Positions 34,915-44,641 of a stretch of 64,000 nt of DNA are shown in pieces (positions within the stretch are counted from its first letter, which is position 1; every line of letters begins with the position of its first letter). Source of the DNA: Burkholderiaceae bacterium (GTDB taxonomy: Bacteria; Pseudomonadota; Gammaproteobacteria; Burkholderiales; Burkholderiaceae); contig JAJPEN010000070.1 in the NCBI GenBank assembly GCA_021166835.1, positions 46,513 to 110,512 of the forward strand. The letters are read 5' to 3'. The notes beneath the pieces are model-generated. The model saw only the letters and a program-made list of their open reading frames with translations, was not told where the DNA came from and did not search any database. Position numbers and translations under genes: made by a program.

Positions 34915-37900
34915 TTACCGGCTCGCCCGCCCTCGAAGGGCCTGCACCGCGTCGTCCACGTAGGTGAACACCACCGGCACGACGAGCAGGCTGAGGAAGG
35001 TGGACGTGATCAGCCCGCCGATGACGACGATCGCCATCGGCGAGCGGAAGCTCGGATCGACGCCCCATCCGATCGCGATCGGCGTCATGCCCGCGCCCAT
35101 CGCCACCGTCGTCATCACGATCGGACGCGCGCGCTTGTGGCAGGCGTCGAGCAGCGCGTCGAGCCGGGCCAGGCCGCGGTCGCGCCGCGCCATGATCGCG
35201 TACTCGACCAGCAGGATCGAGTTCTTCGTCGCGATTCCCATCAGCATGATCAGCCCGATCATCGACGGCATCGAGATCGACAGCCCGGCGACCCACAGCG
35301 CGAGGAAGGCGCCGGGCACCGACAGCACGAGCGCGACGAGGATCGTGACGGGCTGCACGAAGTCGCGGAACAGCAGCACGAGCACGACGTAGATGCACAG
35401 CACGCCGGTGAGCATCGCGATCGCGAAGCTGCGCCCGAGTTCGGCCATCGCCTCCGCGTCGCCGACCGTGCGCTGCAGGATTCCCGGCGGCAGCTCGCGC
35501 AGGCTGGGCAGCGCGAGCGCCTTCTTCTCGATGTCGCCGAGCGGCTGGCCGTTCAGCTCGATGCGGAAATTGATGTTGCGCAGGCGATCGTAGCGATCGA
35601 TCTGCGCGGGGCCGCTGCCGATCGAGACGTCGGCGACGTTGTCGAGCGCGACTGGTCCGCGCGCGCCGGGCACCGCCAGGCGCGAGATCAGCGCGAGATC
35701 CTCGCGCGCAGCCGGATCGAGCCGCACGACGATCGGCACCTGGCGCTGCGAGAGGTTCAGCTTGGCCAGCCCCTGGTCGTAGTCGCCGGCGGTGGCGATG
35801 CGCAGCGTGTCGGCGATGGCCGCCGACGTCACGCCGAGATCGGCCGCCCGCTGGAAGTCGGGACGCACGATCACTTCCGGGCGCGCGAGACTCGAGGTCG
35901 AAACGACGTTGCCGATGCCGGGCAGCGTGCGCAGCTCGCGCTCGACCCGCGCCGCGTGGCGCGCGAGCGCGTCGCCATCCTCGCTGGCCAGCACGAGCAC
36001 GTACTTCTCGCTCGAGCCGCTCAGGCCCACCTCGATGCGCGCGCCGGGCACGGCGGTCAACGCGCGGCGCAACCCGTCCTCGATTTCCTGCTTGCTGGCG
36101 CCGCGGCGTTCCTCGCGCGGCGTGAGGTCGAGCGTCAGCGTCGCCTTGCGGACCTCGGCGACGCCCTGCGGGACGAACGGATCGCCGCCGGCCGAACCGC
36201 CGCCCACCGCGGTGTAGACGCGCTCGACGTGCGCGTTGCGCCGCACGAGCGCGCGCGCCTGCTCGGCGGCGGCCAGCGTCTGCGCGAAAGTGCTGCCCGG
36301 GGGCAGCTCGATGTGCACCTGCGTCTGCGACAGGTCGTCGGGCGGCATGAAGCCGGTGGGCAGCAGCGGAACGAGCAGCAGCGCCCCGGCGAAGAACACG
36401 GCCGCGGCGACTGTCGTGACCGCGCGGTGCCGCAGGCTCCAGCGCGCGGCCTGCAGGTAGGCGCGCATGATGCGGCCGTCCTCGTGCGGAACGTCGGGCT
36501 TCAGCACGTAGGCCGCCATCATCGGCGTGAGCATGCGCGCGACGACGAGCGAGGCGAACACCGCGAGCGAGGCGGTCCAGCCGAACTGCACGAAGAAGCG
36601 TCCGGCCACGCCGCTCATGAACGCCGTCGGCAGGAACACCGCGATCAGCGTGAAGGTGGTCGCGATCACCGCGAGCCCGATCTCGTCGGCCGCCTCCATC
36701 GCCGCCCGATACGGCGTCTTGCCGCTGCGCAGGTGGCGCATGATGTTCTCGATCTCGACGATCGCGTCGTCGACGAGGATGCCGACGACGAGCGACAGCG
36801 ACAGCAGCGTGACGACGTTGATCGAGAAGCCGAACAGGTACATGCCGGCGAAGGCCGGGACGATCGACAGCGGAAGCGCCGTGGCCGCGACGAAGGTCGC
36901 GCGCCAGTCGCGCAGGAAGAACCAGACGACGATCACCGCCAGCGCGGCGCCCTCGTAGAGCAGGCGCAGCGAGCCCTCGTAGTTGTCCTCGACCGGCGCG
37001 ACGAAGTTCACCGCTTCGGCCACGCGCAGGTCCGGATGCTCGGACTGCAGCGCGGCGAGCCGCGTGCGCACGCCTTCGGCGACCTCGACCTCGCCGGCGC
37101 CGCGGCTGCGCGTGACCTCGAAGCCGACGACGGGCGCGCCGTCGAGCAGCGCCGTGGAGCGGCGTTCGGCCACGGTGTCGCGCACGCTGCCGACGTCGGC
37201 GAGCCGGATGCTGCGCCCGTCGGACAGCGGGATCGACATGCGCGCGAGTTCGTCGGCCGAGGCGACGGTGGCGATCGTCCGTACCGACTGCTCGGCGCTG
37301 CCGATGTCGGTGCGCCCGCCCGGAGCGTCCTGCTGGATGCGCCGCAACTGCCGCGAAACGTCGGCCGCTGTCGCCCCGAGCGCCAGCATCCGGTGCGGAT
37401 CGAGGTCGACCGCGATCTCGCGCGTCACGCCGCCCACGCGCGCCACGGCGCCCACGCCGGGCACCGCGAGCAGCGCCTTGCTCACCGTGTTGTCGACGAA
37501 CCAGGACAGCGCCTCATCGTCCATCCGCCCGGAGGCGATCGTGTAGGTGAGGATCGGCAGCCCGGCGAGATCCATCCGCGTGATCACCGGATCGCGCAGG
37601 TCGCCGGGCAGGTCGGCGCGCACGCGCGCGACCGCCGCACGCACGTCGTCCACCGCCTCCTGCACCGGCTTCTCGAGGTGGAACTCGACGGTGATCGTCG
37701 CGGCCCCGTCCTGCAGCCGCGTGTAGATGTGCTTGACGCCCTGCACCGTCGCGACGGAATTCTCGATCTTGCGCGCGACCTCGGTCTCGAGCTGCGCCGG
37801 GCCGGCGCCGGGCAGCAGCGCGCTCACCGTCACCGTGGGCAGGTCGATGTCCGGGAAGTTCTGCACCTTCATCGCGTGGAACGACAGCAGCCCCGCGAAG

Positions 37901-37971
37901 GTGAGCAGCACGAAGAGCAGCACCGACGGCGTGGGATTGCGGATCGACCACGCCGAGACGTTCCAGTTCAT
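34915..37971 (-). CDS. RND efflux inner-membrane pump (HAE1/AcrB-like)
   Basis: 1018 aa, full length. N-terminal membrane helix (PTPSVLLFVLLTFAGLL), paired periplasmic porter domains, and transmembrane proton-relay segments including VVGILVDDAIVEIENIMRH with the characteristic double Asp of helix 4, and LIMLMGIATKNSILLVEYA in the second half. It is closest in feel to MdtB/MexD-like hydrophobe or metabolite exporters (HAE-1) rather than metal pumps, since no HME signature is seen. Its ATG overlaps the adaptor stop by 4 bases. Last gene of the three-gene tripartite efflux operon. Confidence 0.92.
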   Translation of the reverse strand: MNWNVSAWSIRNPTPSVLLFVLLTFAGLLSFHAMKVQNFPDIDLPTVTVSALLPGAGPAQLETEVARKIENSVATVQGVKHIYTRLQDGAATITVEFHLEKPVQEAVDDVRAAVARVRADLPGDLRDPVITRMDLAGLPILTYTIASGRMDDEALSWFVDNTVSKALLAVPGVGAVARVGGVTREIAVDLDPHRMLALGATAADVSRQLRRIQQDAPGGRTDIGSAEQSVRTIATVASADELARMSIPLSDGRSIRLADVGSVRDTVAERRSTALLDGAPVVGFEVTRSRGAGEVEVAEGVRTRLAALQSEHPDLRVAEAVNFVAPVEDNYEGSLRLLYEGAALAVIVVWFFLRDWRATFVAATALPLSIVPAFAGMYLFGFSINVVTLLSLSLVVGILVDDAIVEIENIMRHLRSGKTPYRAAMEAADEIGLAVIATTFTLIAVFLPTAFMSGVAGRFFVQFGWTASLAVFASLVVARMLTPMMAAYVLKPDVPHEDGRIMRAYLQAARWSLRHRAVTTVAAAVFFAGALLLVPLLPTGFMPPDDLSQTQVHIELPPGSTFAQTLAAAEQARALVRRNAHVERVYTAVGGGSAGGDPFVPQGVAEVRKATLTLDLTPREERRGASKQEIEDGLRRALTAVPGARIEVGLSGSSEKYVLVLASEDGDALARHAARVERELRTLPGIGNVVSTSSLARPEVIVRPDFQRAADLGVTSAAIADTLRIATAGDYDQGLAKLNLSQRQVPIVVRLDPAAREDLALISRLAVPGARGPVALDNVADVSIGSGPAQIDRYDRLRNINFRIELNGQPLGDIEKKALALPSLRELPPGILQRTVGDAEAMAELGRSFAIAMLTGVLCIYVVLVLLFRDFVQPVTILVALVLSVPGAFLALWVAGLSISMPSMIGLIMLMGIATKNSILLVEYAIMARRDRGLARLDALLDACHKRARPIVMTTVAMGAGMTPIAIGWGVDPSFRSPMAIVVIGGLITSTFLSLLVVPVVFTYVDDAVQALRGRASR

Positions 37972-39197
37972 GACGGTGCGCGATCGACGATGCGAACGAG
38001 GTCGCCGTCGACGAGGAAGCCGACGCCCGAGTCGACGACGCGCACGTCGGCGCCAGGACCCTCGAGGCCGTCGACGATCTCCACCCGATCGCCGATGCGG
38101 CGGCCGACCGAGACCTTGCGCTGCTCGACCTTGTCGCCGGGGCCCACGCGGAACACGTAGGCGAAGCCGTCGCGCAGCGCGAGCGCCGACTGCGGAATCG
38201 TGCGCGCCGGCGATTCGCCGAGCGCGATCGTTCCGCGCGCGAACATTCCGGCGCGCGCCGAGCCGGGCTGCGGCAGGTCTACGTAGACGAGGCCCATGCG
38301 CGTCTGCGGATCGACGGTGGGTGCGACGACGCGCACGCGCCCTTCGATCGTCGTGCCGTCGGCGCTGGTCAGCGCCGCGCGAAGACCGGGCTTCACGCGG
38401 GGCAGCTCCGCGCCGGGGACTTCCGCGCGCCACTCGAGGCGTGCGCCGCGGATGAGCCGGAACAGCTCCGCGCCCGGCTGCACGATCGCTCCCATCGTCG
38501 CGTTGCGCGCCGAGACGATGCCGTCGTCCGGCGCGACGATGCGCGTGTTCGACAGGCGCAGCTCCTGCGCCTGCAGGCGCGCGCGCTGCGCTTCGACGCG
38601 GGCGCGCGCGGTCTGCGCGGCGGTGCGGTACTGCTCGATCTGCTGCGCGCTGATCGCGCCGCTCCGGTCGAGCCGTTGCGCGCGCTCGGCGTTGGCGTTC
38701 GCATCGGCGAGCGTAGCCTCGGCTTCGGCGAGCGCCGCGCGGATCTGCGCGCGCTCGGCCTGCACGGTGTCGGCCGACAGGCGCGCGAGCAGCTGGCCGC
38801 GTCGCACGCGATCGCCGACGTTGACCAGGACCTCGGCGAGCTGCAGGCCGCTCACCTCGCTGCCGACGACGATCTCCTGCCAGGCGGCGACGCTGCCGTT
38901 GGCAGCCACCGTCACCGGCCATGACTCCTCGCGCGGCGCCGCCGTCGTGACGGTGAGCGCGGGACGCGCGGCGCCGGAAGCGCTCGACGCACTGCCCGCC
39001 GTGGGCGACGCGACCTGCGCGACGCCGCTCGCCGCTGCGTCGTCGCGCCCGCGCGCGGCGTCCGCTGCGTCGTCGCGCCCGCGCGCCACCTCGGTTGCGC
39101 GATCGTCGCCCGGCGAGGAAGTCCAGGCCAGCACACCGGCGAGGACGGCGATCGCGACGGCGATGCCGCCGAGGATCGTCTTCGTTTTGTTCGTCAT
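37968..39197 (-). CDS. RND efflux periplasmic adaptor (membrane fusion protein)
   Basis: 409 aa. N-terminal membrane anchor ILGGIAVAIAVLAGVLAW, then a low-complexity Ala/Asp segment with a repeated RGRDDAA unit, the lipoyl half-motifs (VNVGDRVRRGQLLARL), a helical hairpin (about 145-210), beta-barrel and membrane-proximal domains. The 30-bp DNA period (identical 25-mers at 39032-39056 and 39062-39086) explains the repeated peptide. It links the pump to the outer-membrane factor encoded upstream. Confidence 0.9.
   Translation of the reverse strand: MTNKTKTILGGIAVAIAVLAGVLAWTSSPGDDRATEVARGRDDAADAARGRDDAAASGVAQVASPTAGSASSASGAARPALTVTTAAPREESWPVTVAANGSVAAWQEIVVGSEVSGLQLAEVLVNVGDRVRRGQLLARLSADTVQAERAQIRAALAEAEATLADANANAERAQRLDRSGAISAQQIEQYRTAAQTARARVEAQRARLQAQELRLSNTRIVAPDDGIVSARNATMGAIVQPGAELFRLIRGARLEWRAEVPGAELPRVKPGLRAALTSADGTTIEGRVRVVAPTVDPQTRMGLVYVDLPQPGSARAGMFARGTIALGESPARTIPQSALALRDGFAYVFRVGPGDKVEQRKVSVGRRIGDRVEIVDGLEGPGADVRVVDSGVGFLVDGDLVRIVDRAPS
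39032..39086. repeat. 30-bp-period direct repeat within the adaptor gene
   Basis: Two identical 25-mers (starting CCGCTGCGTCGTCG) begin 30 bases apart and encode the duplicated RGRDDAA segment near the adaptor N-terminus. Confidence 0.8.
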
Positions 39198-39210
39198 TCG
39201 CTCGTTCTTC

Positions 39211-40758
39211 TTATTGCGTCACCGTCCAGCCACCGCCCACCGCCTTGTATAGCGCGAGCCAGGCCGAGACGCGCTCGCGCCGCGTCTGCACGAGCGCGAC
39301 GCCGGCGTTCTGCGCATTGCGTCGCGCCTGCTCGAGATCGAGCAGGCTGCCGGCGCCGACCTCCCATTGCGCGCTCGCCGCGTCGAGGAACGAACGGTAG
39401 CCGTCGACGGCGCGGCGCGCATCGTCGAGCCTGTGATCGGCGGCGTCCAGCCGCACGAGCGCCTGCTCGACTTCGCGCACGGCACCCAGGGCGCGGGCGC
39501 GCCAGTCGGCCTCGGCGATCGCGAGCCTCGCTCGCGCGGCGTCGACGCTCGCCTCGCGTCGTCCGGCGTCGAACAACGACGCGGCGAGCGAAGGCGCGAA
39601 GGACCAGGTCGAGCCGGTCAGCGTCTGCCCGGCGAAATGCAGCGCCGACCGGCCGATCGACCCGGTGAGCGCCAGCCGCGGGAAGCGGTCGGCCTGCGCC
39701 GCCCCCACCTCGGCGGCGGCGGCGAGCGCCGCGCGCTCGGCCGCGGCGAGGTCGGGGCGCTGCGAGAGCACCCGCGCCGGCACGGCATCGACGGCGAAGG
39801 CGCGCGGCTCGGGCAACTGCGCGCGCCGCGCTGCAAGCGACGCGCGCAACGGCGCTGCCGGCTGCGCGGTCAGCATCGCGAGCTGGCCGAGCGCAACCTC
39901 GCAATCGGCACGTTGCGCGGTCGCGCGCGAGCGCGCCTCGGCGGCGGTCGCGCGGGCGAGCGCGAGATCGGCGGGCGCGGCGAAACCCGCGTCGGTCTTG
40001 CGCTCGGTGAGCGATTCGGTGGTCGCCAGCGACCGCGCCTGCGCGTCGAACAGGTCGACGAGCGCTTCACACATGCGAAGCCCCACGTACGCGTCGGCCA
40101 CCTCGGCGGCAAGGCTCACGCGCGCGTCGTGCCATTGCCAGTGGCTGCCCTCGACGCGTGCGAGCGCGGCCGCCTCGCGGTTGCGCGCCGCGCCGAACAG
40201 GTCCAGCTCCCAGCTCGCGTCGAGCGTCGCACTGCTCATCGTCGTGGCCGCGGGAAGCCCCGCGCCGATCATCAGCGTGTTGCCGCGCGTCGTTCTCGCG
40301 TTCGCCTGGAGGGTCGGCGCGAGCGCCGCGCCCGCTACGCGCGCGTTCGCGCGCGCTTCGACGATGCGCTGCGCCGCCTGCGCGAGCGTCGGGTTCTCGC
40401 GCTGCGCGAGATCGATCAGCTGCGCGAGCGACGGATCGTCGAAGCGCGACCACCAGTCGGCCAGCGCCTGGGCGCTGCCTTCGTGCGGCAGCGGCGCCGA
40501 CCACTCGGCGGCGGGGAGTTCGGGCGCACGCGCCGGCGGGGGCGTGACGGCGCAACCGGCGAGAACGATTGCCGCGCAGGCGAGCAGCGGTGCGGCGAGT
40601 GCCGACCTGCGGGGCGTTCGCGTCGTCGGCGCGGTGCGCGTCGTCGGCGCTGCATGGGTCATTGGCGGTGTGCGCGTCATTGGCGCTGTGCGCGCTGTTT
40701 GCGGCGTTCGCACCGGCTGCGGCCCCGGCGCCACGGGCCGGAAAGTCGCGTGGATCAT
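39211..40758 (-). CDS. Outer-membrane efflux lipoprotein (NodT/OprM family)
   Basis: Up to 515 aa from ATG 40758. The lipobox LAGC follows a hydrophobic ALAAPLLACAAIV segment; mature text shows two OEP repeats: WWSRFDDPSLAQLIDLAQRENP and RPDLAAAERAALAAAAEVGAAQADRFPRLALTGSIG. An unusually long N-region of six-residue Thr/Arg/Ala/Pro repeats precedes the signal peptide core. Internal ATGs within the repeats (near 40681 and 40663) could be the real start, giving a normal-length leader. It forms the exit duct for the adaptor and pump genes immediately downstream (13-base gap). Confidence 0.88.
   Translation of the reverse strand: MIHATFRPVAPGPQPVRTPQTARTAPMTRTPPMTHAAPTTRTAPTTRTPRRSALAAPLLACAAIVLAGCAVTPPPARAPELPAAEWSAPLPHEGSAQALADWWSRFDDPSLAQLIDLAQRENPTLAQAAQRIVEARANARVAGAALAPTLQANARTTRGNTLMIGAGLPAATTMSSATLDASWELDLFGAARNREAAALARVEGSHWQWHDARVSLAAEVADAYVGLRMCEALVDLFDAQARSLATTESLTERKTDAGFAAPADLALARATAAEARSRATAQRADCEVALGQLAMLTAQPAAPLRASLAARRAQLPEPRAFAVDAVPARVLSQRPDLAAAERAALAAAAEVGAAQADRFPRLALTGSIGRSALHFAGQTLTGSTWSFAPSLAASLFDAGRREASVDAARARLAIAEADWRARALGAVREVEQALVRLDAADHRLDDARRAVDGYRSFLDAASAQWEVGAGSLLDLEQARRNAQNAGVALVQTRRERVSAWLALYKAVGGGWTVTQ
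40613..40702. repeat. 18-bp tandem repeats at the 5' end of the efflux lipoprotein gene
   Basis: Five degenerate 18-bp units (starting at 40613, 40631, 40649, 40667 and 40685; core GTGCGCGTCRTYGGC on the + strand) encode hexapeptide repeats such as APTTRT upstream of the lipoprotein signal. Two units contain in-frame ATG codons. Confidence 0.75.
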
Positions 40759-40952
40759 CGAATGCGCAGGCGGAGTGGAACCGAGCAGTTTATCCGGTCT
40801 TCGGTCGCGGACACGAGGCGGCGCCTGCGCTGCCAAAAGCAGCAACTCCGCTCGCGAAACGCATTGCTCGCGCAAGAATGCCGCGTTTCGCAGCGCGGTC
40901 CGGCTGCGGTGGGGCAGGCAGCCGGCCCCACGGCAGACCGGCCGAGTCGGGA

Positions 40953-40958
40953 TACACT
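40953..40958 (+). promoter_or_regulatory. Candidate -10 TACACT upstream of the TRAP operon
   Basis: TACACT lies in GGATACACTCGCCG, 30 bases before ATG 40989. The same 14-mer occurs upstream of the Lrp gene at 53375-53388. A -35 is not obvious. The rest of the 230-base divergent space (40759-40988) shows only GC-rich hairpins. Confidence 0.3.
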
Positions 40959-40988
40959 CGCCGACCAGGCTCGCAACGGGAGGAAACG

Positions 40989-41957
40989 ATGGTGGCTCGA
41001 TGGAAGACCGGCGCGCTCGCGGCCGCGCTTGCGCTGTGCGCGAACACCGGTGCATGGGCGCAGCAGGTCACGCTGCGCGGCGTCAATGCGTTCCAGGAAG
41101 GAACGGCTTTCGCGAAGCCCTTCGAGGACTTCATCCAGAAAGTGAACGCCGACGGCAAGGGCGTGATCCAGATCCAGTACATCGGCGGCCCGAAGGCAAT
41201 GCCGCCGTTCGAGGTCGGCAACGCGGTGAAGTCGGGCGTCGTCGATCTCGGCAACGCGACGAGCGCGTTCTACACCAACCTGATGCCCGAGGCCGAGGCA
41301 CTGAAGCTCGCCACGCAGCCGATCCAGCAGCAGCGCAGGAACGGAGCATGGGAGTACCTGAACAAGCTGCACAACGAGAAGATGAACGTCTGGTACCTCG
41401 CCCGCACCGGCGACGGCGTGCCGTTTCATCTGTACGTGAACAAGCCGATCGAGAAGGCCGACCTCCACGGCCTGACGATCCGGGTCACGCCGATCTACCG
41501 CGCGTTCTTCGCGGCGCTCGGCGCGAATCTCGTGCAGACGGCGCCCGGCGAGGTCTACACGGCGCTCGAGCGCGGCGTCGTCGATGGCTACGGCTGGCCG
41601 ATCCAGGGCATCTTCGATCTCGGCTGGCAGGAGAAGACGAAATACCGCGTCGATCCCGGCTTCTACCAGGTCGACGTCAACATCCTGGTCAACCTCGATC
41701 GCTGGAAGAAGCTCACCGACGCACAGCGCGACGTGCTGACGAAGGCCGCACAGTGGGTCGAGGAACGCAACGCGCTGAACGCCGACATCAACGCGGCCGA
41801 ACGCAAGCGCCAGGCCGAAGCCGGCATCCAGACGATCACGTTGAAGGGCGCCGAACTGGAGAAGTGGAACACCGCCGCGCAGGAAGCGGGCTGGGCCTAC
41901 GTGAAGGAGATCGCGCCGCAGCATGCCGCCGAACTGCGCAAGCTGCTCGCGCCCTGA
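40989..41957 (+). CDS. TRAP transporter solute-binding protein (DctP family)
   Basis: 322 aa with a signal peptide cleaved after ANTGAWA. DctP features: SGVVDLGNATSAFYTNLMPEAEAL near 80, the substrate-carboxylate Arg in LHGLTIRVTPIYRAFFAALGA near 160, and ERGVVDGYGWPIQGIFDLGW near 195. It binds an organic acid in the periplasm; which one is unknown, although a nearby aromatic operon makes an aromatic acid possible. GGGAGG precedes the ATG. Confidence 0.9.
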   Translation: MVARWKTGALAAALALCANTGAWAQQVTLRGVNAFQEGTAFAKPFEDFIQKVNADGKGVIQIQYIGGPKAMPPFEVGNAVKSGVVDLGNATSAFYTNLMPEAEALKLATQPIQQQRRNGAWEYLNKLHNEKMNVWYLARTGDGVPFHLYVNKPIEKADLHGLTIRVTPIYRAFFAALGANLVQTAPGEVYTALERGVVDGYGWPIQGIFDLGWQEKTKYRVDPGFYQVDVNILVNLDRWKKLTDAQRDVLTKAAQWVEERNALNADINAAERKRQAEAGIQTITLKGAELEKWNTAAQEAGWAYVKEIAPQHAAELRKLLAP

Positions 41958-42070
41958 CACATACCCGTCGATTCCGCAAAGCACCGGCGCCGCTCCCCGG
42001 CGCAGCGCACGAGCACTTCTGCCGGGCGCCGCGTGAGCCGGTGCCGCGCCCGGCGCCCTCTCCTCCCACG

Positions 42071-42562
42071 ATGATCGCCACCCTGTACCGACGCCTGCTC
42101 GACCTCTGCGGCCTGGCCGCAGGCGCCGGCTTCGCGCTGATCGCGCTCGCCACCGCATACGACGTCTTCGTGCGCAACGTCTTCGGCGAGAGCGTGCGCG
42201 GCCTCGTCGACGTCGTCGAGTACGCGCTCTTCGTCACCACCTTCGTCGCCGCCCCGTGGGTGCTGCGCAAGGGCGGACACGTCCAGGTGGACTTCGCCGT
42301 GGGTGCGTTGCCCGCGCGCGCGCGCCGAAGCGTGGGTCGCGCGGCCGATGCGACCGGACTGGCGATCTCGCTGGTGCTGCTGGTCTATTCGACGCGGGTG
42401 ACGATCGCCGCATGGCAGCAGGGCAGCATGGTGCTCAAGGCGGTCGTCTTCCCCGAGTGGTGGATCTTCGCCGTGATGCCCTTCGCGTCGGTGCTGCTGG
42501 CGATCGAGTTCGCGATCCGGCTCGGCCAGCGCGAAACGGCCCACCAGACGCTGGATCTCTGA
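42071..42562 (+). CDS. TRAP transporter small membrane subunit (DctQ)
   Basis: 163 aa, four membrane helices; DctQ text ALATAYDVFVRNVFGESVRGLVDVVEYALFVTTFVAAPWVLRKGGHVQVDF with the conserved R-N and GGHV elements. It pairs with the large permease subunit. 113 bases after dctP, 19 before dctM. Confidence 0.9.
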   Translation: MIATLYRRLLDLCGLAAGAGFALIALATAYDVFVRNVFGESVRGLVDVVEYALFVTTFVAAPWVLRKGGHVQVDFAVGALPARARRSVGRAADATGLAISLVLLVYSTRVTIAAWQQGSMVLKAVVFPEWWIFAVMPFASVLLAIEFAIRLGQRETAHQTLDL

Positions 42563-42581
42563 GCACGGCGAGGAAACGACG

Positions 42582-43898
42582 ATGCCCTGGCAGGAAGCGC
42601 TGTTCTTGCTTCTCGGCGTGCTGGTCGGGCTGCTGCTGCTCGGCCTGCCGGTCGCCTTCGCGTTCTTCGCGGTGAACATCGTCGGCGCGCTCGTCTTCCT
42701 CGGCGGCGACGCGGGGCTGATGCAGATGGTGCGCAATTCGGTCACCGCGCTCACCAACTACTCGCTCGCGCCGATCCCGCTGTTCATCCTGATGGGCGAA
42801 CTGTTGCTGCACACCGGCGTGGCCTTCCGCGCGATCAACGCGATCGAGCAGCTGATCTCGCGCGTGCCCGGGCGCCTGCCGATCGTCAGCGTCGTCGGCG
42901 GAACGGTCTTCGCCGCCTTGTCCGGCTCGTCGATGGCGAACACGGCCATGCTGGGCAGCGCGCTGCTGCCCGACATGCTTCGCCGCGGCTACGACCCGCG
43001 CATCGCGATGGGGCCGATCATGGCCACCGGCGGCATCGCGATGCTGATCCCGCCGTCGGCACTCGCCGTGCTGCTCGGCAGCCTCGCCGGCATGTCGATC
43101 TCGAAGCTGCTGATCGCCGGCGTGCTGCCGGCGCTGCTGATGGCGGTGCTCTTCATCGGCTACATCGTCTTCGTCTGCGTGCGCGACCCGTCGCGCGCGC
43201 CGCGCGAGGACGCGTCGGACGCCAGCGGCTGGGCGCGCTACCGCCCGTTCGTCGTCGACGTCGTTCCGCTGTCGCTGATCTTCCTCGCCGTCGTCGGCAG
43301 TCTCGTCGCCGGCATCGCCACGCCCACCGAATCGGCTGCGCTCGGCTGCGTCGCGTCGGCGATCGCCGCGCTCGGCTACCGCGCGCTCGACGCGCGCAAC
43401 CTGCGGATCTCGCTGGTGGAGACCGCGAAGATCAGCGTGATGATCCTGTTCATCATCGTCGCGTCGATCACCTTCGCGCAGATCCTCGCGTTCTCGGGCG
43501 CCACCAACGGCCTGGTCGCACTGGTCTCCGAGTCGGGCCTGTCGCCATTCATGGTCGTCGTGGCGATGGTCGCGGTGCTGCTCTTCCTCGGCTGCTTCGT
43601 CGACCAGGTGAGCATGCTGATGATCACCGTGCCCTTCTTCGTGCCGCTGGCGAAGGCGGTCGACATCGACCTGCTATGGCTCGGCGTGCTGTATCTGCTG
43701 ACGATGGAGATCAGCTTCCTCACGCCGCCCTTCGGGTTGCTGCTGTTCGTGATGAAGGGCGTGGCGCCGCCGCACATCACGCTGGGCGACGTCTACCGTG
43801 CGGCGATGCCGTTCCTGCTGCTGGAGTTGTTCGTGCTGGCGCTGCTGATGGCATGGCCGGGAATGGGGACCTGGCTGCCGAACGTGCTGGTGCCGTAG
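42582..43898 (+). CDS. TRAP transporter large membrane subunit (DctM)
   Basis: 438 aa, about twelve helices. DctM signature segments GSSMANTAMLGSALLPDMLRRGYDPRIAMGPIMATGGIAMLIPPS and ATPTESAALGCVASAIAALGYR, plus FLTPPFGLLLFVMKGVAP near the end. Na+-coupled transport step. AGGAAA precedes the ATG. Confidence 0.93.
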   Translation: MPWQEALFLLLGVLVGLLLLGLPVAFAFFAVNIVGALVFLGGDAGLMQMVRNSVTALTNYSLAPIPLFILMGELLLHTGVAFRAINAIEQLISRVPGRLPIVSVVGGTVFAALSGSSMANTAMLGSALLPDMLRRGYDPRIAMGPIMATGGIAMLIPPSALAVLLGSLAGMSISKLLIAGVLPALLMAVLFIGYIVFVCVRDPSRAPREDASDASGWARYRPFVVDVVPLSLIFLAVVGSLVAGIATPTESAALGCVASAIAALGYRALDARNLRISLVETAKISVMILFIIVASITFAQILAFSGATNGLVALVSESGLSPFMVVVAMVAVLLFLGCFVDQVSMLMITVPFFVPLAKAVDIDLLWLGVLYLLTMEISFLTPPFGLLLFVMKGVAPPHITLGDVYRAAMPFLLLELFVLALLMAWPGMGTWLPNVLVP

Positions 43899-43921
43899 GA
43901 GGGCAGCGAAGCGCTGCCCCG

Positions 43922-44353
43922 TCATCGAGTACGAAGCGGCAAGGCCTCGACGTCGAGCGCGGCGCCCGGCGACAGTATCGCGACCCCGAGGAACGGATGG
44001 AGCGAGAGCAGATCGAGATCGCCCGTCGCGATCAAATCCGCGTCGCCATTCATGGCCACTTCGAGGAACTTGTCGTCCTTCGGATCGCGGCAGGCCTCGA
44101 TGCGGCGCAGGCAGACGACTCGCTCGCACAGCGCCGCCGTGCGACGGACGAACTCTTTTCGATCGCCGATCGAAACGTAGGCATCGAACTTCGGCCTCGA
44201 GAGAACGTCGGCGAGTTCGTAGAGCGTTGCGTCGGAGACCAATGGACGCGCCTGCGACAAAACGCGGTCGAACGCGCGCGCCGCCACACTGTGCGGCAAC
44301 AGGAGTCGACTGATCAGTACGTTGGTGTCGATGACGCAGCGACGCTGAACCAT
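43922..44353 (-). CDS. PIN-domain toxin (VapC-like)
   Basis: 143 aa. PIN acidic residues: Asp9 in CVIDTNVLIS, Glu in LYELADVL, Asp in DPKDDKFLEVA, Asp in DLIATGDLDLL. This matches the PIN_3 (COG1569) group, ribonucleases of type II toxin-antitoxin pairs. ATG 44353 lies 7 bases after the antitoxin gene. Convergent with the TRAP operon. Confidence 0.87.
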   Translation of the reverse strand: MVQRRCVIDTNVLISRLLLPHSVAARAFDRVLSQARPLVSDATLYELADVLSRPKFDAYVSIGDRKEFVRRTAALCERVVCLRRIEACRDPKDDKFLEVAMNGDADLIATGDLDLLSLHPFLGVAILSPGAALDVEALPLRTR

Positions 44354-44360
44354 CGCGATG

Positions 44361-44609
44361 TCACGACGAGCCCAGGATTTCCTGCAACTTGGCCTCGTCC
44401 AATCCCCGGGCCATCGCCTGCTCGCCCACGCGGTCACAGAATCTCTGGAACTCCGCGAGATTCAACGTCGTGAGGCGCTTGTACTCGTCCATCGACAGGA
44501 CAACGGCAACATCGCGCTTTTGCCGCCGAATCACGATCGGCTCACGCAGTGCGGCGTCGAGAACTGCAGCGAAAGCCTGCTTTGCCTCAGTGGCGGAAAC
44601 GGTCTTCAT
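44361..44609 (-). CDS. Phd/YefM-family antitoxin
   Basis: 82 aa. Phd fold: MKTVSATEAKQAFAAVLDAALREPIVIRRQKRDVAVVLSMDEYKRL, then a C-terminal toxin-binding helix (NLAEFQRFCDRVGEQ). It would bind its own promoter and neutralise the PIN toxin encoded just downstream. Confidence 0.9.
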   Translation of the reverse strand: MKTVSATEAKQAFAAVLDAALREPIVIRRQKRDVAVVLSMDEYKRLTTLNLAEFQRFCDRVGEQAMARGLDEAKLQEILGSS

Positions 44610-44641
44610 TTGTCCATTTTAGACGTTTCGTACAGCAAGGG

